A stretch of DNA of 64,000 nucleotides from NCBI GenBank assembly GCA_019779905.1, contig JABAKE010000002.1, forward strand, positions 248,001 through 312,000, written 5' to 3'. The position numbers and the translations under genes were made by a program. Source of the DNA: Modestobacter lapidis. GTDB lineage: Bacteria; Actinomycetota; Actinomycetes; Mycobacteriales; Geodermatophilaceae. The notes below the pieces were generated by a model. It was not told the origin of the DNA. It saw only the letters and a list, made by a program, of their open reading frames with translations, and did not search any database. Positions 35,460 through 42,897 of the stretch are shown piece by piece (positions within the stretch are counted from its first letter, which is position 1; each line of letters begins with the position of its first letter).

Positions 35460-36230
35460 TCAGCTCTTCGGGGTTCGGTGGGAGGGGTGGACGCCCGCGT
35501 CCGCGATCCGCTCCAGCTCCTCGAGCGACAGGAGGTAGGCGAGGCGGCGGACTCCCCGCTTGCGACTGTCCATGATGCGGCGGAACTCCGAGAGCATCCG
35601 CAGGTAGGTGTCGAGCATGGGCATGTGCGAGTTCCCGCTGTCGTTTCGCTCGAGTTGGGGCTGCAGCTCCGTCCAGCGCTCGCCACCGCGCATGAGGAAC
35701 TCGACGTAGCTCGCCATGTGCCCCTCGAGCGCGTCGTTGTGGTCGAAGCCCCGGAACGCGAGCTGGTGGGCTAGCTCCTGGGGGACGGGCGCCCCCTCCT
35801 TCTCGAGGTCGCTGATGCTGTACGTGAGGATGCGGTACATCTGCAGGATGTCCGACACGCGGCTGCAGTCGCGCTTCGAGAGCTCCGTCCTGAAGCCGGC
35901 GGTCTCGTACCAGTACTCGCCCGTGTAGCCCTCCTCAAGGATCTTCGCCCGCATCAACTGGTACTCCAGGTCGCCGTCGACGTCGTTGGCGTCCTCCGGC
36001 AGCACTCGACCCAGGATCCGGTGCAGCAGGGAGAGCACCTGTCGGTCGACGATCCGCATGCTCTCGGCCGGTGGCTCCTCGCCATGCTTCACCTCGCGCT
36101 CGAAGACGGGTACGAGTGCCTCCATCAGCAAATCGCGGACGTACTCGCTGGTGGTGACGCCATGGCCGTCTGCCAGCTCCTTCAGCTGGTCGCGAACCCG
36201 GTCGTCGACTCGGATGTTCAGAACTGCCAT
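35460..36230 (-). CDS. Ribbon-helix-helix / YfbU-domain protein
   Basis: A 256-residue protein beginning at ATG 36230 with GGAAGGA upstream. Residues 1-42 (MAVLNIRVDDRVRDQLKELA and TTSEYVRDLLMEAL) form a ribbon-helix-helix DNA-binding domain. The rest matches YfbU: LMRAKILEEGYTGEYWYET, VSDILQMYRILTYSI, and FRGFDHNDALEGHMASYVEF. YfbU alone has been linked to cell-death phenotypes in Escherichia coli; the RHH fusion suggests a self-regulated protein. Tandem octamers upstream look like its operator. Confidence 0.75.
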   Translation of the reverse strand: MAVLNIRVDDRVRDQLKELADGHGVTTSEYVRDLLMEALVPVFEREVKHGEEPPAESMRIVDRQVLSLLHRILGRVLPEDANDVDGDLEYQLMRAKILEEGYTGEYWYETAGFRTELSKRDCSRVSDILQMYRILTYSISDLEKEGAPVPQELAHQLAFRGFDHNDALEGHMASYVEFLMRGGERWTELQPQLERNDSGNSHMPMLDTYLRMLSEFRRIMDSRKRGVRRLAYLLSLEELERIADAGVHPSHRTPKS

Positions 36231-36262
36231 GGCGCATCCTTCCGTAGCTGTGTGTGACGTTT

Positions 36263-36278
36263 CTGTCATACTGTCATA
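36263..36278. promoter_or_regulatory. Tandem octamer operator for the RHH-YfbU gene
   Basis: CTGTCATA occurs twice head to tail without spacer, 33 bases upstream of the start codon. Ribbon-helix-helix proteins typically bind such tandem repeats cooperatively, so autoregulation is likely. Confidence 0.5.
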
Positions 36279-36280
36279 CA

Positions 36281-36609
36281 ACAGCCCCGACTTCTAGTCC
36301 CCACGCGCCAACCAGCTGAACGACGGGCGCGTCTACCACCGCTACCTGCCCCCCTGGCCCGGGCACTCCAGCCGGTACTGGAGGTCTACCGGAGACGCGC
36401 CCGCCTCACCGGCGCCCTCGACGTGTGCTGAACCTGAGGCTCCAGGACGTCTCTAGTTGGCGGCAGGCGCCCGTCGCTCGCGTGTCCAGGGGTTCCGGTG
36501 ACGACCTCTCCGTCGGCTGGCAAGGGACTGGAGATGTTCGGCAGGCCCCTCCCCCACCGTCGAACGGCAGCGTTCGCATCAACGCGCGACTGATTCGGGA
36601 GAGGTCGAC
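36281..36609. other. Intergenic region before excisionase, nothing recognised
   Basis: About 330 bases. The first 140 bases read as an open frame on the plus strand ending in TGA near 36430, possibly the tail of a lost gene, but no family pattern is visible. Confidence 0.35.
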
Positions 36610-36852
36610 ATGGATGGTCTGCAGCCGTTTCGAGACGCCATGGCCGCCGATTGGCTCCTCCTCACGCCGGGGGAGGCGGCGGAGGTCCTCCGCATCGGCC
36701 GCACGACGGTGTACGCGCTCATGAAGAGCGGGGCGCTGCGTCCCGTACACATCGGCCGCAGCTGCCGGATCTCTCAGGCAGAGCTGGACCGCTACGTCCG
36801 CCAGCTAGAGGCTTCTCCGTCCCGTCCACAGCCTTCGCCGGACGCCACATGA
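36610..36852 (+). CDS. xis: Excisionase-like small HTH protein
   Basis: An 80-residue protein with a MerR-type/HTH_17 helix-turn-helix (LLTPGEAAEVLRIGRTTVYA, then SGALRPVHIGRSCRISQAEL). Proteins of this type next to tyrosine integrases act as recombination directionality factors. It is 74 bases before the integrase on the same strand, near the right att site. The start codon follows GGGAGAGG. Confidence 0.8.
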   Translation: MDGLQPFRDAMAADWLLLTPGEAAEVLRIGRTTVYALMKSGALRPVHIGRSCRISQAELDRYVRQLEASPSRPQPSPDAT

Positions 36853-36926
36853 ATCCACAGCGCGTCTGCCCATCACCCGAGTGCTCGGCGAAACTGAGCC
36901 CTCGAAGCAGCGGCGAGGGGTAGCGG

Positions 36927-38501
36927 ATGGCGGGACGGGCGTCGAACGGCGAGTCGACGATCTACAAGGGCGCCGACGGGCGCTGGCACGGCTACGTCTC
37001 CGTCGGGTTCACGCTCGCCGGCAAGCTCGACCGCCGGCACGTCAGCAGCAAGAGCCGGGGCGTGGTGGTCACGAAGGTCCGCGAGCTCGAGCGCAGGCGC
37101 GACTCCGGGATGATCACAGAGACGTCTACTCCCACCGTCGCCGAGTGGCTCGAGCACTGGCTGACCACCATCGCGCCCCGCCGGGTGCGCCAGCGGACGC
37201 TGGAGAGCTACGAATCCGCCGTCCGCAAGCACCTGATCCCTGGCATCGGCCGGCACCGCCTCGACCGGCTGCGCCCCGAGCACCTCGACCAGCTCTACAC
37301 CGCGCTCCTCGACGCCGGCTACTCCCCCGCCACCGCGCTGCGCCATCACCGCATCCTGTCCCGGGCCCTCACCGTCGCCGTCCAGCGCGGGCACGTCCCC
37401 CGCAACGTGGCCGGCCTGGTCGATCCGCCCGCCCAGAAACAGAGCGACATCGCCACCGCCCTCGACCTCGGCGAGGCCCGCGCCGTCCTGGGAGCCGCCA
37501 CGACGGTCCGCAACTCAGCCCGCTGGACCGTCGCGCTAGCCCTCGGCCTGCGCCAGTCCGAGGCGCTTGCGCTGCAGTGGAAGGACATCGACCCGCTGGC
37601 CGGCACCCTCACCGTGCGGCGCAGCATCCACCGGGTCCGCGGCGGCGGGCTGGTCTACGAGGAGCCCAAGACCCGCCGCAGCCAGCGCACGTTGGCGCTG
37701 CCGCTGCCTCTGCTCGATGCACTCAGGGAGCACAAGGCCGCCCAGCTCGGCGAGCGGATCCTGGCCGGCTCCGAGTGGCACGACGAGGACCTGGTCTTCG
37801 CGCAGCCCAACGGCCGGCCGATCGACAAGAAGACCGACCACGACGACTGGACCCGGCTGCTGCAGAAAGCCGGCGTCCGGCACGTCCGGCTGCACGACGG
37901 CCGGCACACCGCCGCCACCCTGCTGCTCAGCGAGAGCGTGCACCCGCGGGTGGTCATGGAGCTGCTCGGCCACAGCCAGATGCGCACCACGATGGACATC
38001 TACAGCCACGTGATGCCGGCCCTCGCCAGAGAGGCCGCCGACCGGATGAGCGCCCTGCTGCTGCCAGGTAAGGGTGGGCAAACTGCAACCACAACTGCAA
38101 CCAGAGACGACTCAGGCCGCTCCCCGGAAGGGGAACGGCCTGGTCATCGGGGTGGAGCTGAGGGGACTCGAACCCCTGACCCCCACACTGCCAGTGTGGT
38201 GCGCTACCAGCTGCGCCACAGCCCCTTGCCGACCCGGTCTGGTGTGTCCGGGCCGTGCAGAACGATACATGGCCGGACGGCGACCGCTGCGGGGGCCTCC
38301 CTTCCGCGCGTCGCCGTCCGGCACCGGCCCCTGCGCTTCTCACCACCGCCGGCGGCCCCGTGCTCCCGGAGCTCCGCCCGGCCCGCTGACGGCGCAGCGG
38401 GCGGGCCGGGTGACCGGGCTCAGCTCGGGGGCGTCGGCGTCAGTTGGGCGACCCGCACGTGGTTGCCGAACGGGTCGCGGAAGCCGAAGTCGATGCCGTA
38501 G
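36927..38501 (+). CDS. int: Tyrosine site-specific integrase; C-terminus read through the att site
   Basis: A phage-type integrase: N-terminal AP2-like/SAM-like arm-binding region, core-binding domain (AEWLEHWLTTIAPRRVRQRT) and catalytic domain with Arg in LALGLRQSEAL, HDGRHTAAT (H-x-x-R type box) and the Tyr nucleophile in TTMDIYSHV. The true domain ends near residue 380. In the integrated state no stop occurs before 38501: the frame crosses arm sites, the tRNA hairpin and the whole tRNA-Ala gene. In the excised circle the frame would continue from the core into the left-end sequence and stop at TGA (17171-17173), giving 425 rather than 524 residues. It catalyses integration and excision of the island. 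Confidence 0.9.
   Translation: MAGRASNGESTIYKGADGRWHGYVSVGFTLAGKLDRRHVSSKSRGVVVTKVRELERRRDSGMITETSTPTVAEWLEHWLTTIAPRRVRQRTLESYESAVRKHLIPGIGRHRLDRLRPEHLDQLYTALLDAGYSPATALRHHRILSRALTVAVQRGHVPRNVAGLVDPPAQKQSDIATALDLGEARAVLGAATTVRNSARWTVALALGLRQSEALALQWKDIDPLAGTLTVRRSIHRVRGGGLVYEEPKTRRSQRTLALPLPLLDALREHKAAQLGERILAGSEWHDEDLVFAQPNGRPIDKKTDHDDWTRLLQKAGVRHVRLHDGRHTAATLLLSESVHPRVVMELLGHSQMRTTMDIYSHVMPALAREAADRMSALLLPGKGGQTATTTATRDDSGRSPEGERPGHRGGAEGTRTPDPHTASVVRYQLRHSPLPTRSGVSGPCRTIHGRTATAAGASLPRVAVRHRPLRFSPPPAAPCSRSSARPADGAAGGPGDRAQLGGVGVSWATRTWLPNGSRKPKSMP
38081..38103. repeat. Integrase arm-type sites, right
   Basis: AACTGCAACCA occurs at 38081-38091 and 38093-38103, inside the 3' end of the integrase frame. 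The motif matches the pair at 17267-17288 at the opposite island end. Confidence 0.68.
38113..38142 (-). terminator. Hairpin downstream of tRNA-Ala
   Basis: CAGGCCG at 38113-38119 pairs with CGGCCTG at 38136-38142, one mismatch, then TCCCC/GGGGA around a GGAA loop. It lies just 3' of the tRNA and is island-derived. A diverged chromosomal version is at 17081-17112. Confidence 0.6.
38150..38194. repeat. Right attachment site (attR), overlapping tRNA-Ala
   Basis: Perfect 45-bp copy of 17119-17163. The island supplies this tRNA 3' segment, restoring an intact tRNA at the right junction. Confidence 0.92.
38153..38225 (-). tRNA. tRNA-Ala (anticodon GGC)
   Basis: A 73-base cloverleaf. The acceptor GGGGCTG pairs with CAGCTCC and includes G3-U70, the alanine identity pair. 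The D-arm is GCGC/GCGC, the anticodon stem CCACA/TGTGG with loop CTGGCAG (anticodon GGC), and the T-arm has loop TTCGAGT. The discriminator is A; CCA is not encoded. It is the integration target of the island. Confidence 0.95.
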
Positions 38502-38842
38502 GGCTGCACGATCGGCTCCTCCGGCAGGTCCACGCCCTTGTCCTTGAGCGCGGCGTGGGTCTTGTACGCGTCGTCGGTGCTGAAGAAGAGGTGGCCGCCG
38601 GCGGCACCCTTGGTGACCAGGTCCCGCACCTGGCCGGCGATCTCGTCGCTCACCGAGGGCGGCGCCGGCCTCTCGAGCAGGACGGCGCGGGCCGGATCGC
38701 TGGGCAGCACCACGGTGAGGAAGCGCATCGGCCCGAACATCATGTCGGTCTGCACCTCGAAGCCGAGCTTGCCGACGTAGAAGTCCAGCGCCTGGTCCTG
38801 GTCGAGCACGTAGAGCTGGGAGATGGTGATCGAGTTCAACAT
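38420..38842 (-). CDS. VOC-family (glyoxalase/bleomycin-resistance-like) protein
   Basis: A 140-residue protein with the vicinal-oxygen-chelate pattern: ISQLYVLDQDQALDFYVGKL at the N-terminus, GGHLFFSTDD in the middle, and DFGFRDPFGNHVRVAQ at the end. The metal-ligand positions are only partly conserved (His in GGHLFF). Members act in detoxification or as antibiotic-binding proteins; the substrate is unknown. An AraC-type regulator lies ten bases upstream on the same strand, so the two form an operon. Confidence 0.85.
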   Translation of the reverse strand: MLNSITISQLYVLDQDQALDFYVGKLGFEVQTDMMFGPMRFLTVVLPSDPARAVLLERPAPPSVSDEIAGQVRDLVTKGAAGGHLFFSTDDAYKTHAALKDKGVDLPEEPIVQPYGIDFGFRDPFGNHVRVAQLTPTPPS

Positions 38843-38852
38843 GCCCGCGACG

Positions 38853-39287
38853 CTAGGGGCCCGGCGCCGGCCCGGGCTTCTCCGTAACTGCGCTGTTCGA
38901 GCCGGGACGCAACCACCGCATCCCGAAGCAGCTGGGCACCGGCGCCAGCGGCCCCCGCCGGCGGTAGACGCTCGGCGGCTCCCCGACGATATCGGCGAAC
39001 ACCCGGCTGAAGGTGCCGAGACTGGAGAAGCCCACCGCCATGCAGACGTCGGTCACGCTCCGGTCGGTGCTGCGCAGCAGCCACATCGCCCGCTCCACCC
39101 GGCGTCGCTGCAGGTAGCGGTGCGGCGTCTCGCCGAAGGTGTCGCGGAAGGTGCGGATGAAGTGCGCCTCCGACACGTGCGCCACCCGGGCGAGGGTCGG
39201 GACGTCGAGCGGCTGGGCGTAGTCGCGATCCATGACATCGCGGGCGCGCAGCATCCGCCGGTTCGAGTCCTCGCTGCTCCGGCTCAC
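38853..39287 (-). CDS. AraC-family transcriptional regulator
   Basis: A 144-residue protein consisting almost entirely of the AraC double helix-turn-helix: LDVPTLARVAHVSEAHFIRT and VTDVCMAVGFSSLGTFSRVF followed by the PSVYRRR end. No ligand-binding domain is present. GTG 39287 is the start. It is followed by the VOC gene, which it probably controls, and diverges from the XRE gene over a 54-base gap. Confidence 0.85.
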   Translation of the reverse strand: MSRSSEDSNRRMLRARDVMDRDYAQPLDVPTLARVAHVSEAHFIRTFRDTFGETPHRYLQRRRVERAMWLLRSTDRSVTDVCMAVGFSSLGTFSRVFADIVGEPPSVYRRRGPLAPVPSCFGMRWLRPGSNSAVTEKPGPAPGP

Positions 39288-39324
39288 CGGGCGATCCCAC
39301 CATGCTTGCGTATCTTCGTCGCCC

Positions 39325-39342
39325 TGTAGTAAAAATACTACA
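39325..39342. promoter_or_regulatory. Palindromic operator overlapping the XRE start codon
   Basis: TGTAGTA, AAAA, TACTACA is a perfect inverted repeat with a four-base spacer. Its last base is the A of the XRE ATG. It is AT-rich against the local background and also lies in the AraC divergent promoter region. Confidence 0.6.
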
Positions 39343-39614
39343 TGCCGCCGCGCAAACGCTCCGACGAAGCGGAGCTCTACAACAGGCTCGCACTGCTGCG
39401 AACCGAGCGCCGGATGTCACGTCAGGAGCTCGCCGACGCGGTCGGCGTGCATTACCAGACGATCGGCTACCTCGAGCGCGGCGAGTACAGCCCCAGCGCC
39501 ACCCTCGCCCTCCGGCTGGCCGCCGTCTTCGGCCTCCCGATGGAGGCGGTCTTCTCCCTCACCCCGTTCCGCGCCCTGTCCGAGCAGGTCTACGGCACCC
39601 AGGAGATCCGATGA
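39342..39614 (+). CDS. XRE-family repressor (90 aa)
   Basis: A short Cro/CI-type protein with RMSRQELADAVGVHYQTIGY and LERGEYSPSATLALRLAAVF. This YozG/Xre-like class often pairs with a small membrane protein; here the stop overlaps the next ATG (ATGA), giving exactly that pair. A perfect palindrome over the start codon suggests autorepression and a very short or absent leader. Confidence 0.85.
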   Translation: MPPRKRSDEAELYNRLALLRTERRMSRQELADAVGVHYQTIGYLERGEYSPSATLALRLAAVFGLPMEAVFSLTPFRALSEQVYGTQEIR

Positions 39615-40093
39615 CCAGCAGCACCCGCACCGAACGACGCGCCGCCCGCCTCGACGACCCCCGGTTCGAGAGCCTGCGTACGCTGCGCGCCCGCCGGTCA
39701 CTGGCCGCGGCGCTCGTCGCCCTGCTCGCCGCGGAGGCGGCCCTGTTCGCCCTCCTGGACCGGGCGCCGGTGGCGGGCCTGATCGGGCTGGGGGTCGTCA
39801 TCCTGGCGTTCGTGTTCTGCCTCGGAGCGCTGAAGGCGGCCACCCGGGGCATCGAGGAGCTGCCGGCCGAGGCCCTCGACGAGCGGCAGTGGCAGGTACG
39901 CGGCGAGTCCTACGCCCGCGCCTACCGGATCGGGTTCGGCCTGCTGACCGCCGAGCTGGCCGCCGTCGTCGGCTGGCTCGTCGCCGACCTGCCCGCACCC
40001 GGCCCGGGGTTGATCACCGCTGCCGTGGTGCTGCCCTTCCACGTCGGCCTCGTGCTGCCCACCCTGGTGACGGCGACCGCACGCACCGCCTGA
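39611..40093 (+). CDS. Membrane protein coupled to XRE repressor
   Basis: A 160-residue protein with four hydrophobic helices (about residues 30-48, 54-72, 106-125 and 132-150) and a basic N-terminus. It resembles the small DUF2178/DUF3169-like membrane proteins encoded after YozG-type repressors, but no firm family is assigned. It is translationally coupled to the repressor. Confidence 0.7.
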   Translation: MTSSTRTERRAARLDDPRFESLRTLRARRSLAAALVALLAAEAALFALLDRAPVAGLIGLGVVILAFVFCLGALKAATRGIEELPAEALDERQWQVRGESYARAYRIGFGLLTAELAAVVGWLVADLPAPGPGLITAAVVLPFHVGLVLPTLVTATARTA

Positions 40094-40094
40094 G

Positions 40095-40154
40095 GAAGGA
40101 CCCCTCTGCCCCCCACCGCTCGCAGGCTCGCAGCGGGATCCTGCAGAGGGGCCG
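40095..40154. terminator. Bidirectional hairpin, member of a dispersed repeat family
   Basis: CCCCTCTGC at 40101-40109 pairs with GCAGAGGGG at 40143-40151, in a convergent gap. The loop CCCCCACCGCTCGCAGGCTC is nearly the same as in the tandem repeats at 50.7-50.9 kb. There the stem is CCCCGCTGC/GCAGCGGGG, so one base pair has changed on both sides. Confidence 0.65.
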
Positions 40155-40916
40155 TCAGAGGTCCACGCCGCGGTCGGCGAGCCACGCCACCGGGTCGACG
40201 CGCTTGCCGTCCAGGCCGCCCTTGTACACCTCGAAGTGCAGGTGCGGGCCGGTGGACTGACCGCGGCTGCCCAGCAGTGCGATCGTGTCGCCGGCGCTCA
40301 CCACGTCACCGGCATCGACCAGGATCTTCTCCATGTGGCCGTAGACGGTGACGTCGCCGTTGTCGTGCAGGAGGTAGACCACGTTGCCGTAGCCGCTGGC
40401 CGACCCGGCGCGCAGCACCACGCCGTCGGCAGCCGCGTACTCCTCGGTCATCATCGGGGCGGCCAGGTCGATGCCCCAATGCATGGTGCCCCAGCGCGGG
40501 CAGAAGCAGGAGGTCAGCCGGGCGCCCTCGACCGGACTGGCCGCACGGGGACGCGCCGCCTCGGCCGCGGCGATCGCGGCGGCCTCCTCGGCGGCGGCCT
40601 GCTCGGCCCGGGCCTGGCGGGTGGCGGCGACCTCGGCCAGCCGGGCCTTGGCCTCCACCACGGTGATCGCGGCCATCGGGGCGAGCTGGGGGGCGATGAC
40701 GGCCTCGTCGTCCGAGCCGATCAGCTCGGCGACCGACGCCGGCTCGTCCGCCATCGCCAGCGGAACACCCTGGACACCGACCAGGCCGGCGAACACCCCG
40801 CCGACCACCAGGGCGACCAGCAGGGCGGCCGGGTGGGCGCGGAGCGCGATCCGTCGCGGCACCGGAGGAACGGCGGCCCTGGTGCTGCGCGTCGCCCCTG
40901 CGTGCCTCGAGCCCAT
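40155..40916 (-). CDS. M23-family peptidoglycan endopeptidase
   Basis: A 253-residue secreted or membrane-anchored protein. ATG 40916 opens a basic N-terminus and one hydrophobic segment (about residues 30-55). An Ala/Glu-rich coiled-coil linker follows, then an LytM/M23 domain with zinc ligands in MHWGIDLAAP (H-x3-D) and GPHLHFEV (H-x-H). Such enzymes cut peptidoglycan cross-links during growth or division. The upstream region has a GTCACA direct repeat like MtrA boxes that control cell-wall hydrolases in related bacteria. Confidence 0.88.
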   Translation of the reverse strand: MGSRHAGATRSTRAAVPPVPRRIALRAHPAALLVALVVGGVFAGLVGVQGVPLAMADEPASVAELIGSDDEAVIAPQLAPMAAITVVEAKARLAEVAATRQARAEQAAAEEAAAIAAAEAARPRAASPVEGARLTSCFCPRWGTMHWGIDLAAPMMTEEYAAADGVVLRAGSASGYGNVVYLLHDNGDVTVYGHMEKILVDAGDVVSAGDTIALLGSRGQSTGPHLHFEVYKGGLDGKRVDPVAWLADRGVDL

Positions 40917-40980
40917 GGACCTGCCCCTCGGGAGAACCCGGGCTTCCCTGCCCCGGTCGATTGCACCCACCCAAACATGG

Positions 40981-40997
40981 TGTGACCGCTCTGTGAC
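40981..40997 (-). promoter_or_regulatory. MtrA-like box upstream of M23 peptidase
   Basis: Read leftward it is GTCACA, GAGCG, GTCACA: two perfect hexamers with 11-base periodicity, 65 bases upstream of the M23 start. This matches the published mycobacterial MtrA motif of paired GTCACA repeats. A GCGTGT/ACACGC inverted repeat lies just beyond (41008-41027). Confidence 0.55.
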
Positions 40998-41086
40998 CCC
41001 CCGTACGGCGTGTTTTGAATGACACGCTTGTGATTCCTCGGTCACACACGGTGGCGCCACCCCCGACCGAGGGGCCGGTTCGCGGC

Positions 41087-42217
41087 TCAGCCGCGGACGG
41101 GCTCGGGCGCCGGGGACGACGGCGCGGGCGGGGCCGGCCGCGGATCCCGGAAGCGCCGCAGCGCGCCGGCTCCCCCCACGATCAGCCCCAGGCCACCGGC
41201 CAGGAGCACGGCCACGGCGACCCGGGCAAGCAGCTGCGGCCCGGTGGCCAGCACGTTCGCCGACCACAGGACGTCGACGTCCGGCAGGCCCTGCACGAGC
41301 ATCAGCCATCCGGCGATCAGCGCCATCAGCCCGGTCAGCCCACCGCGCCCGCGCCGGGCCGAGCGCACGCCGACCGCCACGACCAGCAGCAGCAGCAACG
41401 CCGGCAGCAGCGCGCTCAGCACGGCGCCCCCGTACGAGGAGACGGTGACCGGTGGCTCCGGCGTGGACACCGCGTGCCAGAGCGATGCGGCCGCGCCGAG
41501 CCCCAGCGCGCCGGCGAGCGGGCCCGGGGTGCGGGCCAGCCAGCCGGCCGCGGCGGTCGCGGCGAGCAGCAGCAGGTACACCGGCCAGACCAGCCAACCC
41601 GGCGGGGGCGGGCTCCAGGTCAGCTCACCGGCGACGACGACCGGCGTCCCGCCGTAGCTCATCGGCACGGTCCACTCGATGACCGTGTGGGGGCTGGCGG
41701 GGTCGGCGGCGACCACCGGCGGCAGCGCGCCCTGGGTCATCCAGTGCGTGCGGTGGTCGTGCCACAGGTACCGCGGTTCGGTGGAGACCTGCTGCCACTC
41801 CGGCTCCGCCTCGACGGCGGCCGTGGAGGGCAGACCGTTCGAGGCGTAACGGTCGAGGTTCAGGTAGGTGGCCGGGCTGCGGGTGTTGCGCCAGACGCCG
41901 TCCGGGCCGATCCGCAGGTAGGGCTCACCGGAGTACCCGGGCACCGCCAGCTCGGTGGTGGTCTCGTTGACCACCTCGAGCTCGTCGCCGAACTGCAGCA
42001 CCCGCACCGCGACACCGGCGAGCTCGGGGGTGACCGACCGGACCCGGCCGTCGAAGTCGCCGCCGGCCTGCCCGCCGCCCACGTGCGCCGCCGCCGGGCC
42101 GGCGACCGCCAGGGTGGCCAGCACCCCCAGCAGGACCACCAGCAGCCGGCGCGCCTGCACGGCCACGTCCCGGCGGGCTCCGCGTCCCATCCCGCGGCGA
42201 CCCACCCCGCGACTCAC
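41087..42217 (-). CDS. Membrane protein of the copper/Sco cluster
   Basis: A 376-residue protein with a signal peptide ending AAA before HVGGGQ, so the mature chain starts with His. An extracytoplasmic beta-rich domain (VLQFGDELEVVNETTTELAV, YLWHDHRTHWM) precedes about five transmembrane helices. Genes of this kind follow ycnJ-ycnI-sco genes in actinobacteria. The HDH cluster might bind copper. It overlaps the Sco stop by four bases. No enzyme activity can be stated. Confidence 0.7.
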   Translation of the reverse strand: MSRGVGRRGMGRGARRDVAVQARRLLVVLLGVLATLAVAGPAAAHVGGGQAGGDFDGRVRSVTPELAGVAVRVLQFGDELEVVNETTTELAVPGYSGEPYLRIGPDGVWRNTRSPATYLNLDRYASNGLPSTAAVEAEPEWQQVSTEPRYLWHDHRTHWMTQGALPPVVAADPASPHTVIEWTVPMSYGGTPVVVAGELTWSPPPPGWLVWPVYLLLLAATAAAGWLARTPGPLAGALGLGAAASLWHAVSTPEPPVTVSSYGGAVLSALLPALLLLLVVAVGVRSARRGRGGLTGLMALIAGWLMLVQGLPDVDVLWSANVLATGPQLLARVAVAVLLAGGLGLIVGGAGALRRFRDPRPAPPAPSSPAPEPVRG

Positions 42218-42897
42218 TCCGCCGCGACGACGGCCAGGTCGGCAGCGATGTCGCGGACGGTGTTCTCCGCGTCGAACGCCACGTCGGCCTCGCCGTCGGT
42301 GCCGTACAGCAGCATCAGCGCCGAGTGCACCTGCCCGTCGTCCTGGGCCAGCGGCACCCCGGCGGCCAGCTGCGCCTGCTCGATCTGCTCCTGGTCGCCG
42401 GTGAGCCCGACGAAAGGCGTGGGCAGGTCGGCCGAGAAGAGTCCGAGGTACTCCCCCAGCACCTCCGGGGTGTCCCGGGCCGGGTCGGTGGTCACGAAGA
42501 CCAGCGTCGTCCGCTCGGCGACCGCCGGGTCGACGCTCCGCAGCGCCAGCGCCACGTCGGCCATCGTGGTCGGGCAGACGTCCGGGCAGTTGGTGAACCC
42601 GAAGAACAGCAGCGTCGGCCCGTCGGCGGTGCGGGCGGCGAAGTCGTACGGCGCCCCCGTCGTGTCGGTGAGGGTGAACGCCGGCTTCTGGTACGGGTCC
42701 TCGAGGTGCAGGCCCTCATAGGGGCTGGCGTTCTCCTCCACGGTCGCCGGCGCCTCGACGCCGCCGTGGTGGTCGTGCCCCTCGGCCTCGCCGTCGCCGC
42801 CGCACGCGGTCAGCAGCAGCCCGGCGGCGACGGCCAACGCGGTCAGCCCGCGGCGTCCTCGGGTCGACCGGCCAGGTACGCGGTTGGCAGAGCTCAC
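42214..42897 (-). CDS. SCO1/SenC/PrrC-family copper chaperone lipoprotein
   Basis: A 227-residue lipoprotein with lipobox LLLTACGG and a His-rich linker (GHDHHGG). The thioredoxin-like domain contains the copper-binding TNCPDVCPTTM (C-x3-C) and a distal His in GQVHSALMLLYG. Sco proteins deliver copper to the CuA site of cytochrome c oxidase. GTG 42897 overlaps the YcnI stop, and its own stop overlaps the next start. Confidence 0.92.
   Translation of the reverse strand: MSSANRVPGRSTRGRRGLTALAVAAGLLLTACGGDGEAEGHDHHGGVEAPATVEENASPYEGLHLEDPYQKPAFTLTDTTGAPYDFAARTADGPTLLFFGFTNCPDVCPTTMADVALALRSVDPAVAERTTLVFVTTDPARDTPEVLGEYLGLFSADLPTPFVGLTGDQEQIEQAQLAAGVPLAQDDGQVHSALMLLYGTDGEADVAFDAENTVRDIAADLAVVAAE

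Noticed and set aside
40917-41086. c-di-AMP (ydaO) riboswitch upstream of the M23 peptidase
   Set aside because: Looked for because such peptidases often have one; the conserved ydaO core is not present.
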